Counted from the first letter of the stretch, positions 14,918-22,518 are shown. The stretch: 34,635 nt of DNA from Hallerella sp963652365 (GCA_963652365.1 CAVJTH010000027.1:1-34635); one strand, 5' to 3'. The notes: a model not told the origin generated them from the letters alone. Numbers and translations: made by a program.

Positions 14918-16630
14918 TTACATCGTGCGGACGGGGAAAAGCCCGAGCAGATCCAGAACGTCTTCCAGCACGATCTGCGTACACTTGACGAGGAAAAGCC
15001 TGGACTTTTCCTCGGGGCTTCCCAGAACGCGGTCTTCGTGGATGAACTTGTGTGCCGCGCCGGCGATGTCTAGCGCGTATTGGGCAAGAACGCAGGGTTC
15101 GTCCGATTCGACCGATTGGCGGATTCTCTCTCCCTTTTGGGCGAGAACCTTGACAAGCTCGTAGGCGTTGTCGTCTTCGAGCTGCCGATAGTCCACATCC
15201 GTCGCGGAAACGTCGTAGCCCGCCTTGCGCATGATGCTGCAGAGCCGGACATGGGCGTTCTGTACGTAGGGACCTGTCGCCCCTTCGAAGCTCAGCGCGG
15301 AATCCCAGTCGAACTTGACATCCATCAGACGGTGGTTCTTGAGATCGTTGAACGTCAGCGCGCTGATGCCGATTTGCTGGGCGATCAGTTCCTTGTTCTC
15401 CAGCTCCGGATTCTTCTGGTCAATAAAGTCGAGAATCTTTTTCTGCGCGGCTTCGATGACATCGCGGAGAAGCTTCGCCTTGCCGGTACGCGTCTTTCCC
15501 TTTTCCCACTTGCCGTCGATCAGGTTGAGAATGACGCCGAACGGAATGTGGACGAGCGTGTCGTACCATTCCCGGCCCATCTTCTTGAGGACAAGCTTGA
15601 CCTGCTTGAAGTGGAGCGCCTGGCCCAAGTCCACGACATAGAGGCACTTGTCGAAGTCGTATTCCTTCTTGCGGTAAATCGCCGCGGCGAGGTCGCGGGT
15701 CGCATAGAGCGTGCTGCCGTCGCTCTTGCGGATAAGGCACGGGTTCAGCTTGTATTCGTCGAGCTTGACCACGTCGCGTTCTTCGCTGCGTTCCAGAAGC
15801 CCTTTCGCTTCGAGCTCTTCGATGACCGCGGGCATTTTGTCCTCGTAGAACGATTCGCCGGTATAGTGATCGAAATCGACCCCCATCATCTTGTAGATGC
15901 GCATCAGTTCCTTGAGCGTCGCGGCCCGGAACGCAAGCCACAGCCTGTGGTACAGGGCGTTTCCCCGTTCGAGTTCCGCAAAAGCCTTTCGCGCTTCGTC
16001 TTCGAGAGTGGGTTCCGTCTCGGCAGCCTTCGAAAAGCTCGCGTAGAGGATGTTCAGCTCCTTGACGGTCAGGCTGTCGAGCGTCGCGTCGTCCGTCTGC
16101 CGGTTTTCCCGCAGATACATGACGATGAGCTTGCCGAAAGCCGTTCCCCAGTCCCCGAGGTGATTGATCCGTTCGACGCGATAGCCGCTTGCCTTGTAGA
16201 TGCGCGCAAGGCTGTTGCCTATCATGGTCGAGCGCAAGTGGTGGAAGGCGAGTTCCTTTCCGATGTTCGGCGAACTGTAGTCGATGCAGACCGTCTTGCC
16301 GTTTGGACTGGCGTGACCGTAAGCGATTCCCTTTTCGGAAATTTCCCCGAGAATGGATTTTGCCAGAAAGTCCCGGTCGATAAAGAAGTTCAGGTAGCCG
16401 GCGACCGCTTCGACCTTGGAGAGGCCTTCGGGCAGCTGGATTTTCGAAGCCAGTTCTTCGGCGATGAGCTTTGGCGCCTTGTGCAGGGTCCGCGCCAGGG
16501 CAAAGCAGGGAAGCGAGAAGTTGCCGTGTTCCGTGTCGGCAGGGATGGTGAGCAGCTTTTTCGCCTGTTCGTAGTCAAAGGCTCCCGTCGCGGCGACAGA
16601 CTTTGCGATTTCGACATCAAATGAGTTCAT
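14918..16630 (-). CDS. argS: Arginyl-tRNA synthetase
   Basis: This 570-aa class I synthetase charges tRNA-Arg. An N-terminal additional domain (about 1-105) precedes the catalytic domain, which starts with YSSPNIGK (118-125). Instead of the usual FHVGH, this protein reads A128-F129-H130-H131 before LRSTMIG. The first His of HIGH is therefore Ala and the Gly is His, while the last His is kept. Other landmarks are INHLGDWGTAFGKLI, the KMSK-like loop EKGKTRTGKAKLL, and the anticodon-binding end with PYVQNAHVRLCSIMRKAG. The length is usual. It overlaps rsfS by 14 bp at its start. I see no second argS in the window, so the variant motif is presumably functional. Confidence 0.96.
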   Translation of the reverse strand: MNSFDVEIAKSVAATGAFDYEQAKKLLTIPADTEHGNFSLPCFALARTLHKAPKLIAEELASKIQLPEGLSKVEAVAGYLNFFIDRDFLAKSILGEISEKGIAYGHASPNGKTVCIDYSSPNIGKELAFHHLRSTMIGNSLARIYKASGYRVERINHLGDWGTAFGKLIVMYLRENRQTDDATLDSLTVKELNILYASFSKAAETEPTLEDEARKAFAELERGNALYHRLWLAFRAATLKELMRIYKMMGVDFDHYTGESFYEDKMPAVIEELEAKGLLERSEERDVVKLDEYKLNPCLIRKSDGSTLYATRDLAAAIYRKKEYDFDKCLYVVDLGQALHFKQVKLVLKKMGREWYDTLVHIPFGVILNLIDGKWEKGKTRTGKAKLLRDVIEAAQKKILDFIDQKNPELENKELIAQQIGISALTFNDLKNHRLMDVKFDWDSALSFEGATGPYVQNAHVRLCSIMRKAGYDVSATDVDYRQLEDDNAYELVKVLAQKGERIRQSVESDEPCVLAQYALDIAGAAHKFIHEDRVLGSPEEKSRLFLVKCTQIVLEDVLDLLGLFPVRTM

Positions 16631-17177
16631 TTTCGATCTTTACCTTTTTCGCTTTTGTCCGGATAAAGTCCTTTTCTTCGAGCTTTGCGATCTTGGCGTC
16701 GCCGTAGAGCCTGTCAAAGGCGATCTCTTCGCGCTTGCTTTCCTCGAAAAGTTGGACCATCACGTCGAATCCCGCATCGAACACGGCCCAGCGCATGTTG
16801 ATGCCCGGCCTGTATTCCGTCCGGTAAGGCATTTTCCGTGCCTTGAAGTCCTTGGCTAGCGCATCGAGAATCGCCTGCATCTGGGCTTCGCTTTCGCACG
16901 TGGCGAGAATCATGAAGTCGGAGGTTTCCGAAATTCCCTGAAGGTCCAGAAGTTCCAGGTTTAGGGCGCGCAGTTCGAAAAGGGTGGTCGCGGCCATCTG
17001 GACGGCTTCCGTGTAGGCTGCCTTTCTGGTGGATTTCCTTGCCGTCGCCTTCACCGTGTCCGCTTTTTTCGCGGTGGGCCTTGGCGACGCCTTGGGCTTG
17101 GAAGCCTTGGCTGTCTTGGAGACTTTTGCGGCGGTCTTTCGTGTTGTCTTCTTGGTAGTTGTCTTGGCTGTTGTCAT
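16617..17177 (-). CDS. rsfS: Ribosome silencing factor RsfS with histone-like tail
   Basis: This 186-aa protein carries the RsfS/Iojap domain from about residue 55 (EAVQMAATTLFELRALNLELLDLQG...ISETSDFMILATCES). RsfS binds ribosomal protein uL14 and stops the subunits joining under starvation. Family members are usually near 105-120 aa. Here residues 1-54 form an extra Lys/Ala/Thr/Arg-rich segment (KTTTKKTTRKTAAK, KASPRPTAKKA) like histone H1 tails. The ATG at 17177 overlaps the upstream stop by 4 bp (ATGA), which supports the long form as the real start. The tail could contact rRNA or DNA. The C-terminus is also basic (TKAKKVKIENELI) and overlaps argS. Confidence 0.88.
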   Translation of the reverse strand: MTTAKTTTKKTTRKTAAKVSKTAKASKPKASPRPTAKKADTVKATARKSTRKAAYTEAVQMAATTLFELRALNLELLDLQGISETSDFMILATCESEAQMQAILDALAKDFKARKMPYRTEYRPGINMRWAVFDAGFDVMVQLFEESKREEIAFDRLYGDAKIAKLEEKDFIRTKAKKVKIENELI

Positions 17178-17572
17178 GGGGATCCTGCCTGGATTATTTT
17201 TTCAAAGTCCTTGCCCACATAGACCGTCGCGTCAAAGAGGACCCGCTTGTTTCGAAGCGGAATGACGTTTTCGGTGTGGAGCGCCTTGGCGAGAGCTTCG
17301 GCACCTGCCCAATGCGGATTGCGAAGCGCGATGATCGTCTCTTCGTAATTCCAGAGCCTTTCGTTGCTCATTTCGAGCACGTCGAATCCCTGGGAACGCA
17401 GATAGTCGCGCATCTTGGAGGCCGCTCCGGGAATGCCGCTGGAATTCAACACCTGAATGTCGCCTGGCGTTTCGCGGATTTCCTGGACGATAGGCGCTTC
17501 TTCCTTGCAGGAAATCAAGATTCCCGCAAGGCTTAGCAAGGGCAATATTTTTCTGGCTAGAGAAAATGTCAC
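17174..17572 (-). CDS. LytR_C-domain lipoprotein
   Basis: This is a 132-aa predicted lipoprotein starting with GTG at 17572. The signal segment ILPLLSLAGILISC puts the lipid cysteine at C22. The rest is one LytR C-terminal domain (about 36-125): DIQVLNSSGIPGAASKMRDYLRSQG, then a TIIALRNPHWAGAEALAKAL block and a final VYVGKDFEKII. This domain is usually the tail of LytR-CpsA-Psr wall enzymes; here it stands alone on a lipid anchor. Upstream frames only add basic sequence out of panD. A TATATT box 6 nt before the GTG supports this start and suggests leaderless translation. Precise function unknown; a peptidoglycan or envelope role is inferred. Confidence 0.8.
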   Translation of the reverse strand: MTFSLARKILPLLSLAGILISCKEEAPIVQEIRETPGDIQVLNSSGIPGAASKMRDYLRSQGFDVLEMSNERLWNYEETIIALRNPHWAGAEALAKALHTENVIPLRNKRVLFDATVYVGKDFEKIIQAGSP

Positions 17573-17584
17573 GCGGTAAATATA
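17573..17584 (-). promoter_or_regulatory. -10 box before the LytR_C gene, leaderless GTG
   Basis: TATATT (17584-17579 on the minus strand) is followed by TACCGC and then GTG. The predicted transcription start coincides with the GTG. The box lies between the panD stop and the next start, so it can serve rsfS, argS and the genes beyond. Confidence 0.5.
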
Positions 17585-17589
17585 GCGAT

Positions 17590-17937
17590 TTATAGCGGCC
17601 TGTTCCGGGAATCGACCTTGACGACGGTCGGATTCCAGCGCTTCGCTTCTTCGGGCGTGAGAGCGACATAGGAAACGATGATGACGAGATCGCCCTTCTG
17701 GACCATTCGGGCCGCGGCGCCGTTTAGGCATATCGTCCCCGAATTCCGTTCCCCTTCGATCACGTAGGTGTCGAAGCGCGCTCCGTTATTGATGTCGAGA
17801 ATTCCGACCTTTTCGAAGGGAAGGATCCCCGCCGCATCCATCAAGGCTCTGTCCAGCGTGATGGAGCCCTCGTAGTTCAAGTTCGCGTCGGTAACCGTTG
17901 CGCGATGGATCTTGCATTTGAGAAGTTCGATTTGCAT
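17590..17937 (-). CDS. panD: Aspartate 1-decarboxylase
   Basis: Makes beta-alanine from aspartate for pantothenate and coenzyme A. The protein is 115 aa, close to the usual length. The self-cleavage site G24-S25 (NYEGSITLD) that gives the pyruvoyl cofactor is intact. The second-subunit landmarks are present: IDNNGxR-like DINNGARFDTYVIEGERNSG, CLNGAAARMVQKGDLVIIVSY and a C-terminal TVVKVDSRN. It starts 3 bp after the upstream unknown gene, so the two share a transcript. No other pantothenate genes are in the window. Confidence 0.97.
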   Translation of the reverse strand: MQIELLKCKIHRATVTDANLNYEGSITLDRALMDAAGILPFEKVGILDINNGARFDTYVIEGERNSGTICLNGAAARMVQKGDLVIIVSYVALTPEEAKRWNPTVVKVDSRNRPL

Positions 17938-17940
17938 TGT

Positions 17941-18714
17941 CTAGAAACGCATTTGCAAAATACCGGCGATGCCGCGATCGAGACTTGGTCCGATGCCCAG
18001 GCTGAAACGGTTCGCGTCGGGATTGTCGCTCCACTGCGTCCCGAAGAACGCGTCGGCAAAGGACCAGACGTGCGCTCCGAGAACGGGAATCAGCCAATAG
18101 ACCCACGTATTGTCGTAGTCGTCGCTGTTGATGGCAAAGTAGGTAAGCCCGCCGACACCGATCACCCAGAGGGCGTCCATCCAGATAGCCTTGACGGCGT
18201 CTTCGTGCTTCCACTGGTAGAACGAAGGAATCGCGATGGAGATGTAGGCGTAATTCTGTTCGCCGGCGTGGTTGCGGTAAGTCCGGTCGATATCGGAATC
18301 TTCGAGACCGTTCGCGCGTTCGCCGAGCCAGCTTTCCTCGGTGACTCCGAGGCGCTTCCACGGTTCCTGGAGATATTCGGACGGGCGGACGCCCAGTTCG
18401 GTCAGCTGTGTCAGCTTGTCGCGGCTCATGCCGCTTTCCTTGGCCTGCTGGAATTCCCACTGGGTGAGTCCCACGGCTTCGTAGTCGAAGCCTGCCCATT
18501 CGCCAGACGATGCGTTTAGGGTTCCGACGTCGGATGTCGCTTCGGGGGCGTTGGGATCGTCCGCGCTGTAATAGTTTGCCCCTTCGGTATCTTCGGCCGG
18601 GGCGTAGGCGGACGCATTTCCGCTTTCGGAAGAGTATGTTTCAAAATCATCCTGCGCAAACGAGGCGGTTGCGACAAATAGGCAGGCGCAAAGAATTTTG
18701 AAAGCTATTTTCAT
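17941..18714 (-). CDS. Exported membrane-associated protein, unknown
   Basis: This 257-aa protein is not recognised. A signal peptide spans about residues 1-20 (ACLFVATASFA). An acidic, Ser/Ala/Tyr-rich stretch follows to about 70 and is probably unstructured. A helical region lies at about 70-155 (GLTQWEFQQAKESGMSRDKL and similar). Two hydrophobic segments lie near 175-195 and 205-225 (WVIGVGGLTYFAI and VYWLIPVLGAHVWSF). The end (GIGPSLDRGIAGILQMRF) has a terminal Phe, as outer-membrane proteins often do. The ATG at 18714 has GAGGAA upstream. It is placed directly after tRNA-Leu, and the longer frame through the tRNA is an artefact. Confidence 0.72.
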   Translation of the reverse strand: MKIAFKILCACLFVATASFAQDDFETYSSESGNASAYAPAEDTEGANYYSADDPNAPEATSDVGTLNASSGEWAGFDYEAVGLTQWEFQQAKESGMSRDKLTQLTELGVRPSEYLQEPWKRLGVTEESWLGERANGLEDSDIDRTYRNHAGEQNYAYISIAIPSFYQWKHEDAVKAIWMDALWVIGVGGLTYFAINSDDYDNTWVYWLIPVLGAHVWSFADAFFGTQWSDNPDANRFSLGIGPSLDRGIAGILQMRF

Positions 18715-18735
18715 GGTTCCTCGGCAAATCGATAG

Positions 18736-18819
18736 TGCCGGGGGAGGGAATCGAACCCTCACAGAGTTGCCTCTACTGGATTTTGAGTCCAGCGCGTCTA
18801 CCAATTTCACCACCCCGGC
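18736..18819 (-). tRNA. tRNA-Leu (anticodon CAA)
   Basis: An 84-nt cloverleaf reads on the minus strand. The acceptor GCCGGGG (18819 side) pairs with CCCCGGC, followed by discriminator A. The D arm contains AAATTGGTAGACGCG, and the anticodon stem CTGGA/TCCAG encloses CTCAAAA, giving anticodon CAA. The long class II variable arm is TAGAGGCAACTCTG, and the T arm has GGTTCGATTCC. The 3' CCA is not encoded. A TATATTTG box lies about 13 nt upstream. The tRNA stands alone between protein genes. Confidence 0.97.
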
Positions 18820-18831
18820 AAGGGCGTGCTT

Positions 18832-18839
18832 CAAATATA
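18832..18839 (-). promoter_or_regulatory. -10 box of the tRNA-Leu gene
   Basis: TATATTTG on the minus strand (18839-18832) lies 12 nt before the first base of the tRNA. A start 6-8 nt downstream of TATATT would leave a 5' leader of about 6-8 nt for RNase P to remove. It matches the boxes seen before protein genes. Confidence 0.5.
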
Positions 18840-18847
18840 GAACTGTT

Positions 18848-19720
18848 TTATGGATTTAGAACCGGGTCTTGAAAAGATTTTCGCGTTTTTACGGGCTGAA
18901 ATTCCAGATTGAGCGGTTCCAGCTTGCCTTTTCCGTATTCGAGCGCCTGTTCGCGGGTTTCGAATTCCCCGACATGGACCAGGTAAAGCGTACGTTCTTC
19001 CGTCTTGGATTCGAAAACCGCCACGTCCAGCTTTTTTGCCCGAAGGGTGTTGGCGAGCATTTCGGCGTTGGAAGCGATGCCGAAGGCGCCGACTTGCAGC
19101 GACCATTCCCTGGGAGCCGCGAGGGCCGAGCTAGAAGAGGACTGCCCGATCGGGAGGTTTTTCGCGGACGAACTCGACAGAGTGGCGCTCGATGAACTTG
19201 GACCGGCAGTGGTGGAGTCTTCCTTCGCGGTTCCGGATCTTGCGCGCTCGATTTCCGCGCAGAGGCTATGGACGGAATCGGTCGGATTCGCCTTGTAGAG
19301 GCTCTGGCAGACCTGGAAAATGACGGCGAGCTGCCGGGGCTCCGCCTTGGCGAAAGCGGTCCCGAGGCTTCGATAGGAACGGTCCGGACGCTTGAGGTAG
19401 AGTTCGAACTGGGCGCGCGTCATGTAGAGATCCGAAAAGACGGGAAGCGAATCCGGCGTGGCGAGGATCAGGCTGTCGAGCCTTTTTTGCGCAAGGGAAA
19501 AGTCCTTGGCGTTTCCGGCCTGGGAACGGGCGAGCACGCCCCACAGCGCGCATTCGGAGCGTTCTTTCGCCCCGAGCGATGGACAGGCCGCTTCGAAGGA
19601 TTCGGCCGCGCGAATCCAGTCTCCGGAAAGATACGCCTTCTGGGCGTCTTCGACAGTCACGGCCAGGGCGCTTTCGAAAAAGAGCGCAACCGCGAACATG
19701 CAAACGGAATAAAAACGCAT
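18848..19720 (-). CDS. Exported SPOR-domain protein
   Basis: This 290-aa protein has a signal peptide (about 1-20, FFESALA). An alpha-helical, TPR-like region spans about 22-165 (DAQKAYLSGDWIRAAESFEAA...). A Ser-rich linker at about 178-207 has runs of four to five Ser, a style common in Fibrobacter proteins. A C-terminal SPOR domain spans about 208-285 (WSLQVGAFGIASNAEMLANTLRAKKL, LYLVHVGEFETREQALEYG). SPOR domains bind glycan strands stripped of stem peptides, mainly at division sites. A strong Shine-Dalgarno (AAGGAG) lies before the ATG at 19720, 9 bp after miaB, so it is translated from the miaB transcript. A role in cell-wall division is inferred. Confidence 0.87.
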   Translation of the reverse strand: MRFYSVCMFAVALFFESALAVTVEDAQKAYLSGDWIRAAESFEAACPSLGAKERSECALWGVLARSQAGNAKDFSLAQKRLDSLILATPDSLPVFSDLYMTRAQFELYLKRPDRSYRSLGTAFAKAEPRQLAVIFQVCQSLYKANPTDSVHSLCAEIERARSGTAKEDSTTAGPSSSSATLSSSSAKNLPIGQSSSSSALAAPREWSLQVGAFGIASNAEMLANTLRAKKLDVAVFESKTEERTLYLVHVGEFETREQALEYGKGKLEPLNLEFQPVKTRKSFQDPVLNP

Positions 19721-19729
19721 CGTTTCTCC

Positions 19730-21055
19730 TTATTCTCCGACAGGCGTTCCGCGAAGCGTCCATCCGCGGACTTCGTCGATATGGCATTTGACGTAATCGC
19801 CCGGTCTAGCCGTCTGGGACTTGATGACGACTTTCTTGAAGCTGCCGGTCTTGCCGACCCATTCGCCCGGATCCTTGGAAGATGGCCCTTCGACGAGAAT
19901 CTCTTCGGTGCGACCGATCATCTGCCTGTTGCGCTCTAGCGTTATCGCGTTTTGCAGCTCGACAAGCCTTTCGAGGCGTTTCTGCTTCTGGCTCTCGGTC
20001 AGGGTCTCGGTTTCCTTGGCGCTCTCGGTGCCTTCGCGCGGGCTGTAGATGAACATGAACGCCGCGTCGAACTGGGCTTCCCTGACGGCGGAAAGTGTCG
20101 CTTCGAAATCCTCGTCGGTCTCTCCGACAAAGCCCGCGATGATGTCCGTCGTCAGTCCGTAGAATGGGTTCTTGCCGCGGAACTTTTCGAGAATCCTCAT
20201 GAATTCATCGACCGTGTAGCGGCGGCGCATTTTCCTTAGAATCGGGTCGCTTCCGCTTTGGAGCGGAATGTGCGCGTGAGGGCAGATCTTGGGCGTTCCT
20301 TGCAGGACTTCGACAAGCTTTTCCGTGTAGAATTTCGGGTGCGGGCTCATGAAGCGAATCCGGCGAATCCCTTTCACTTCCGAAATCCCGAGCAACAGAT
20401 CGGCAAAGTCCATGTTTCTTTCCCGGTAGGCGTTGACCGTCTGGCCGAGCAGGCAGATCTCGGAAACGCCTCGCGCGCTCGCCGCTTCGACTTCCCGGAT
20501 GACATCGCTTGAGTCGCGGTACTTTTCCCGACCGCGAACATAGGGAACGATGCAGTAGCTGCACCGGAAATTGCACCCTCGCTGGATGGTGACATAGGCG
20601 GAAAACGGGTGCGAAAGCTTTGCGTATTCGCCGAGATAGTTTTCCGTGTCGTCAAAGCCGGTGACGATTCGCTTCGAAAGCGTCCGTCGGTTTACGGCAA
20701 TCGGATGGGGAAAGAGCAGCTCGGGAATCTTGCCGTATTGGTCCGGACCGATGACGTAATCGACGCAATCGACCTGTTCAACGAGGCGCGCGCCCAGGTG
20801 CTCCGCCATGCAGCCTGTCACGACGAACTTGATCCATGGACGGTGCTTCTTGAAGAACTTCATCTTGGATATTCGCGCCTTGGCGCTTTCTTCCGCCTTT
20901 TCCCGTACGGAACAGGTGTTGAAGAAAAACAGATCCGCTTCTTCGGGGTCTTCGGTGGGGAGGCAGCCGTTTCTTTCGAGCATCGACGCGATGAGCGCGG
21001 AATCGTACTCGTTCATCTGGCAGCCGTAGGTATCGATCAGGTATCGGGTCGGCAT
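19730..21055 (-). CDS. miaB: tRNA methylthiotransferase MiaB
   Basis: Radical SAM enzyme that adds the 2-methylthio group to i6A37 in tRNAs reading codons beginning with U. The protein is 441 aa, of usual length. The N-terminal domain has the three cluster cysteines C12, C48 and C82 (YGCQMNE, NTCSVRE, TGCMAE). The radical SAM cluster is C161-x3-C165-x2-C168 (GCNFRCSYC). A TRAM domain closes the protein (about 375-440). The tRNA-Leu(CAA) decoding UUG is itself in the class of tRNAs that MiaB modifies. Its start is 2 bp from the HAD gene stop. No Shine-Dalgarno is visible, so translation is probably coupled. Confidence 0.96.
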   Translation of the reverse strand: MPTRYLIDTYGCQMNEYDSALIASMLERNGCLPTEDPEEADLFFFNTCSVREKAEESAKARISKMKFFKKHRPWIKFVVTGCMAEHLGARLVEQVDCVDYVIGPDQYGKIPELLFPHPIAVNRRTLSKRIVTGFDDTENYLGEYAKLSHPFSAYVTIQRGCNFRCSYCIVPYVRGREKYRDSSDVIREVEAASARGVSEICLLGQTVNAYRERNMDFADLLLGISEVKGIRRIRFMSPHPKFYTEKLVEVLQGTPKICPHAHIPLQSGSDPILRKMRRRYTVDEFMRILEKFRGKNPFYGLTTDIIAGFVGETDEDFEATLSAVREAQFDAAFMFIYSPREGTESAKETETLTESQKQKRLERLVELQNAITLERNRQMIGRTEEILVEGPSSKDPGEWVGKTGSFKKVVIKSQTARPGDYVKCHIDEVRGWTLRGTPVGE

Positions 21056-21057
21056 CT

Positions 21058-21696
21058 TTAGAACTGCAGATTTTCGAGGTCCGAAAAGTCGGAAATGGAA
21101 TAGGTCGGCTCGACCGGGGCAAAGCTCGAACGCTTGCCAAAGCCGTTTTCGATGAAGACGCTGTCGATCCCGGCGTTTTTCGCTCCGAGGATATCCGGCG
21201 CGTCGTCTCCGACCATGACCGCTTCTTCCCTGGGAACGCCTGTCTTTGCAAGGATTTTCAGAAAAGGTTCCGCGGCAGGCTTTCGCTCGGAAACGGTATC
21301 GCCGAAGGCAAAGGCGCTAAAGCAGGATTCCAGCCCGAAGTGTTTCAGAAGCGCGATTCCCGGGGCTTGCGGCTTGTTTGTCGCGAGAGCCTTTTTCGCC
21401 GGAAAGTTCTTGAGAAACTCGACGACGCCCGGATAGGGGACTGTCGCGTCCTGGCAATGCGCTGCATAGAACTCGCTGTAGCATCTGTGCACCTCTTCGA
21501 GCGGAACATCCGCGCCTTCCAGGGACCGTTCGACAAGCTTCAAGGAGCCGTTTCCGATATAGCTTCTGATCTTTTCTGTCGAAAGCGTTTTCAGTCCGAA
21601 TTCGGCGAGCGCGTGGTTGACGGCGACGCTCAAATCGCCGAGCGTGTTGAACAGCGTTCCGTCCATGTCGAAAATATACAGCGATTTCCTTTTCAT
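21058..21696 (-). CDS. HAD hydrolase, phosphoglycolate phosphatase type
   Basis: This 212-aa soluble hydrolase has all four HAD motifs: the nucleophile D10 and acid D12 in FDMDGT, motif II ATNKP, the motif III lysine in SERKPAAEPF, and motif IV GDDAPDILGAKNAG. The helical cap between motifs I and II (about 20-80) is of the Gph/PGP type. The best guess is 2-phosphoglycolate phosphatase, but pyrophosphatase PpaX-like or other phosphatase activity is possible. The ATG at 21696 is preferred; longer frames run through the divergent promoter. It heads the operon with miaB and the SPOR gene. Confidence 0.88.
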   Translation of the reverse strand: MKRKSLYIFDMDGTLFNTLGDLSVAVNHALAEFGLKTLSTEKIRSYIGNGSLKLVERSLEGADVPLEEVHRCYSEFYAAHCQDATVPYPGVVEFLKNFPAKKALATNKPQAPGIALLKHFGLESCFSAFAFGDTVSERKPAAEPFLKILAKTGVPREEAVMVGDDAPDILGAKNAGIDSVFIENGFGKRSSFAPVEPTYSISDFSDLENLQF

Positions 21697-21710
21697 CAGG
21701 GTCAAATCTA
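21697..21710 (-). promoter_or_regulatory. -10 box of the HAD-miaB-SPOR operon, near-leaderless
   Basis: TAGATTTG (21710-21703 on the minus strand) is followed by ACCCTG and the ATG. Eight nt separate TAGATT from the start codon, giving a leader of 0-2 nt. It lies in the 51-bp divergent gap. Confidence 0.5.
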
Positions 21711-21734
21711 GCAATTTCGCTTTTTGCGATTTGT

Positions 21735-21747
21735 TATCTTGGACGCC
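21735..21747 (+). promoter_or_regulatory. -10 box of the DUF2334 gene, leaderless
   Basis: TATCTT at 21735-21740 is followed by seven bases (ggacgcc) and the ATG at 21748. No Shine-Dalgarno is present. The same TATCTT-N7-ATG arrangement occurs before sufS. Confidence 0.5.
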
Positions 21748-22461
21748 ATGGAACGGAAATTCATTCTCTGCTACCACGATTTTTCGGCAAGAAATTTTCG
21801 AGAGGCTTCGGAGCATGTTCGCCTGCTGTCGGAAGTCGCCGGCGGACCGCTTGCGATAGCGGTGATCCCTTCGACGGAGAACGTTCGGCAAGTCGATACC
21901 GTCGCCTTTCGAAACGAGCTGATGCGTCTAGGGGATTCTGGGCACGAACTGCTCCTGCATGGCGCAAGGCATCTCGCTCTCCGGTCTCTATCCCGAAGCG
22001 TTTCCGGAAAAGCGTCCCTGTTTCTGACTGGCGGGGAAGCGGAATTTGCCGGCCTCGGTAAGCGGGATTCCCTGGCGCTCCTGGAACAGGCGATTGAATT
22101 CTGGAACGCCCTTTCGCTTTCGTCGCCTTCGGGATTCGTTCCGCCGGCGTGGTATGGAAATCCGTTCCTGAAACGGCAGGTCCTGGAACAGTTCGAATTT
22201 TACGAAGACCGTCTTTTCGTGCATGGAAATTCCCGGAATCGACGAAAACGTCTTTCTCCGGCGATAAGCTTTGCGGGGCTTCCGGCGTGGAGCCTTCCGG
22301 GCGTCATGGCCTTGGCGAAAATCGTCTTGCGCATGCCGTCCGGCGTTCCGCGCCTCGTCTTCCATCCCGTCGATTTCGAAAATCTGGGCAAGGAAAAGAT
22401 TCTTTCGCTGGCAAGGGAATTCACCATGCGCCGAAAGAGAATCCTCTATCGGGAACTTTGA
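21748..22461 (+). CDS. Polysaccharide deacetylase-like (DUF2334) protein
   Basis: This 237-aa soluble protein has the features of the DUF2334 branch of carbohydrate esterases. CYHDFSARNF near the start supplies a possible metal-binding His-Asp. Later come a GHELLLHGARH block (a His pair as in NodB-type enzymes) and FVPPAWYGN near the middle. RLVFHPVDFEN lies near the C-terminus. The first TTG in the frame is 24 bases upstream, but ATG at 21748 fits the -10 spacing. The substrate is unknown; glycan deacetylation is inferred from the fold. It is a single gene between a divergent promoter and a terminator. Confidence 0.8.
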   Translation: MERKFILCYHDFSARNFREASEHVRLLSEVAGGPLAIAVIPSTENVRQVDTVAFRNELMRLGDSGHELLLHGARHLALRSLSRSVSGKASLFLTGGEAEFAGLGKRDSLALLEQAIEFWNALSLSSPSGFVPPAWYGNPFLKRQVLEQFEFYEDRLFVHGNSRNRRKRLSPAISFAGLPAWSLPGVMALAKIVLRMPSGVPRLVFHPVDFENLGKEKILSLAREFTMRRKRILYREL

Positions 22462-22474
22462 ATTTCTGACTTTA

Positions 22475-22510
22475 AAAAGAAAGGGCCTCGCCTTGGGCGA
22501 GGTCCTTTTG
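22475..22510. terminator. Bidirectional intrinsic terminator
   Basis: A 10-bp stem with one G-U pair, gggcctcgcc (22483-22492) and ggcgaggtcc (22496-22505), has a 3-nt loop. It is flanked by an A-run on the left and TTTTG on the right, so it can end both the plus DUF2334 transcript and the minus RND operon. Confidence 0.85.
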
Positions 22511-22518
22511 TCGAATGC

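Noticed and set aside
15080..16624. A 514-aa plus-strand frame opposite argS
   Set aside because: Shadow of a conserved synthetase gene; low-complexity Val/Arg/Asp-rich product with no domain.
18715..18834. N-terminal extension of the exported protein through the tRNA-Leu gene
   Set aside because: The translated part is the tRNA itself; the ATG at 18714 gives a proper signal peptide and Shine-Dalgarno.
8995..22461. Genomic island or integrated element next to tRNA-Leu
   Set aside because: No integrase, att-like duplicate of the tRNA end, or change in base usage; the flanking genes are housekeeping genes.
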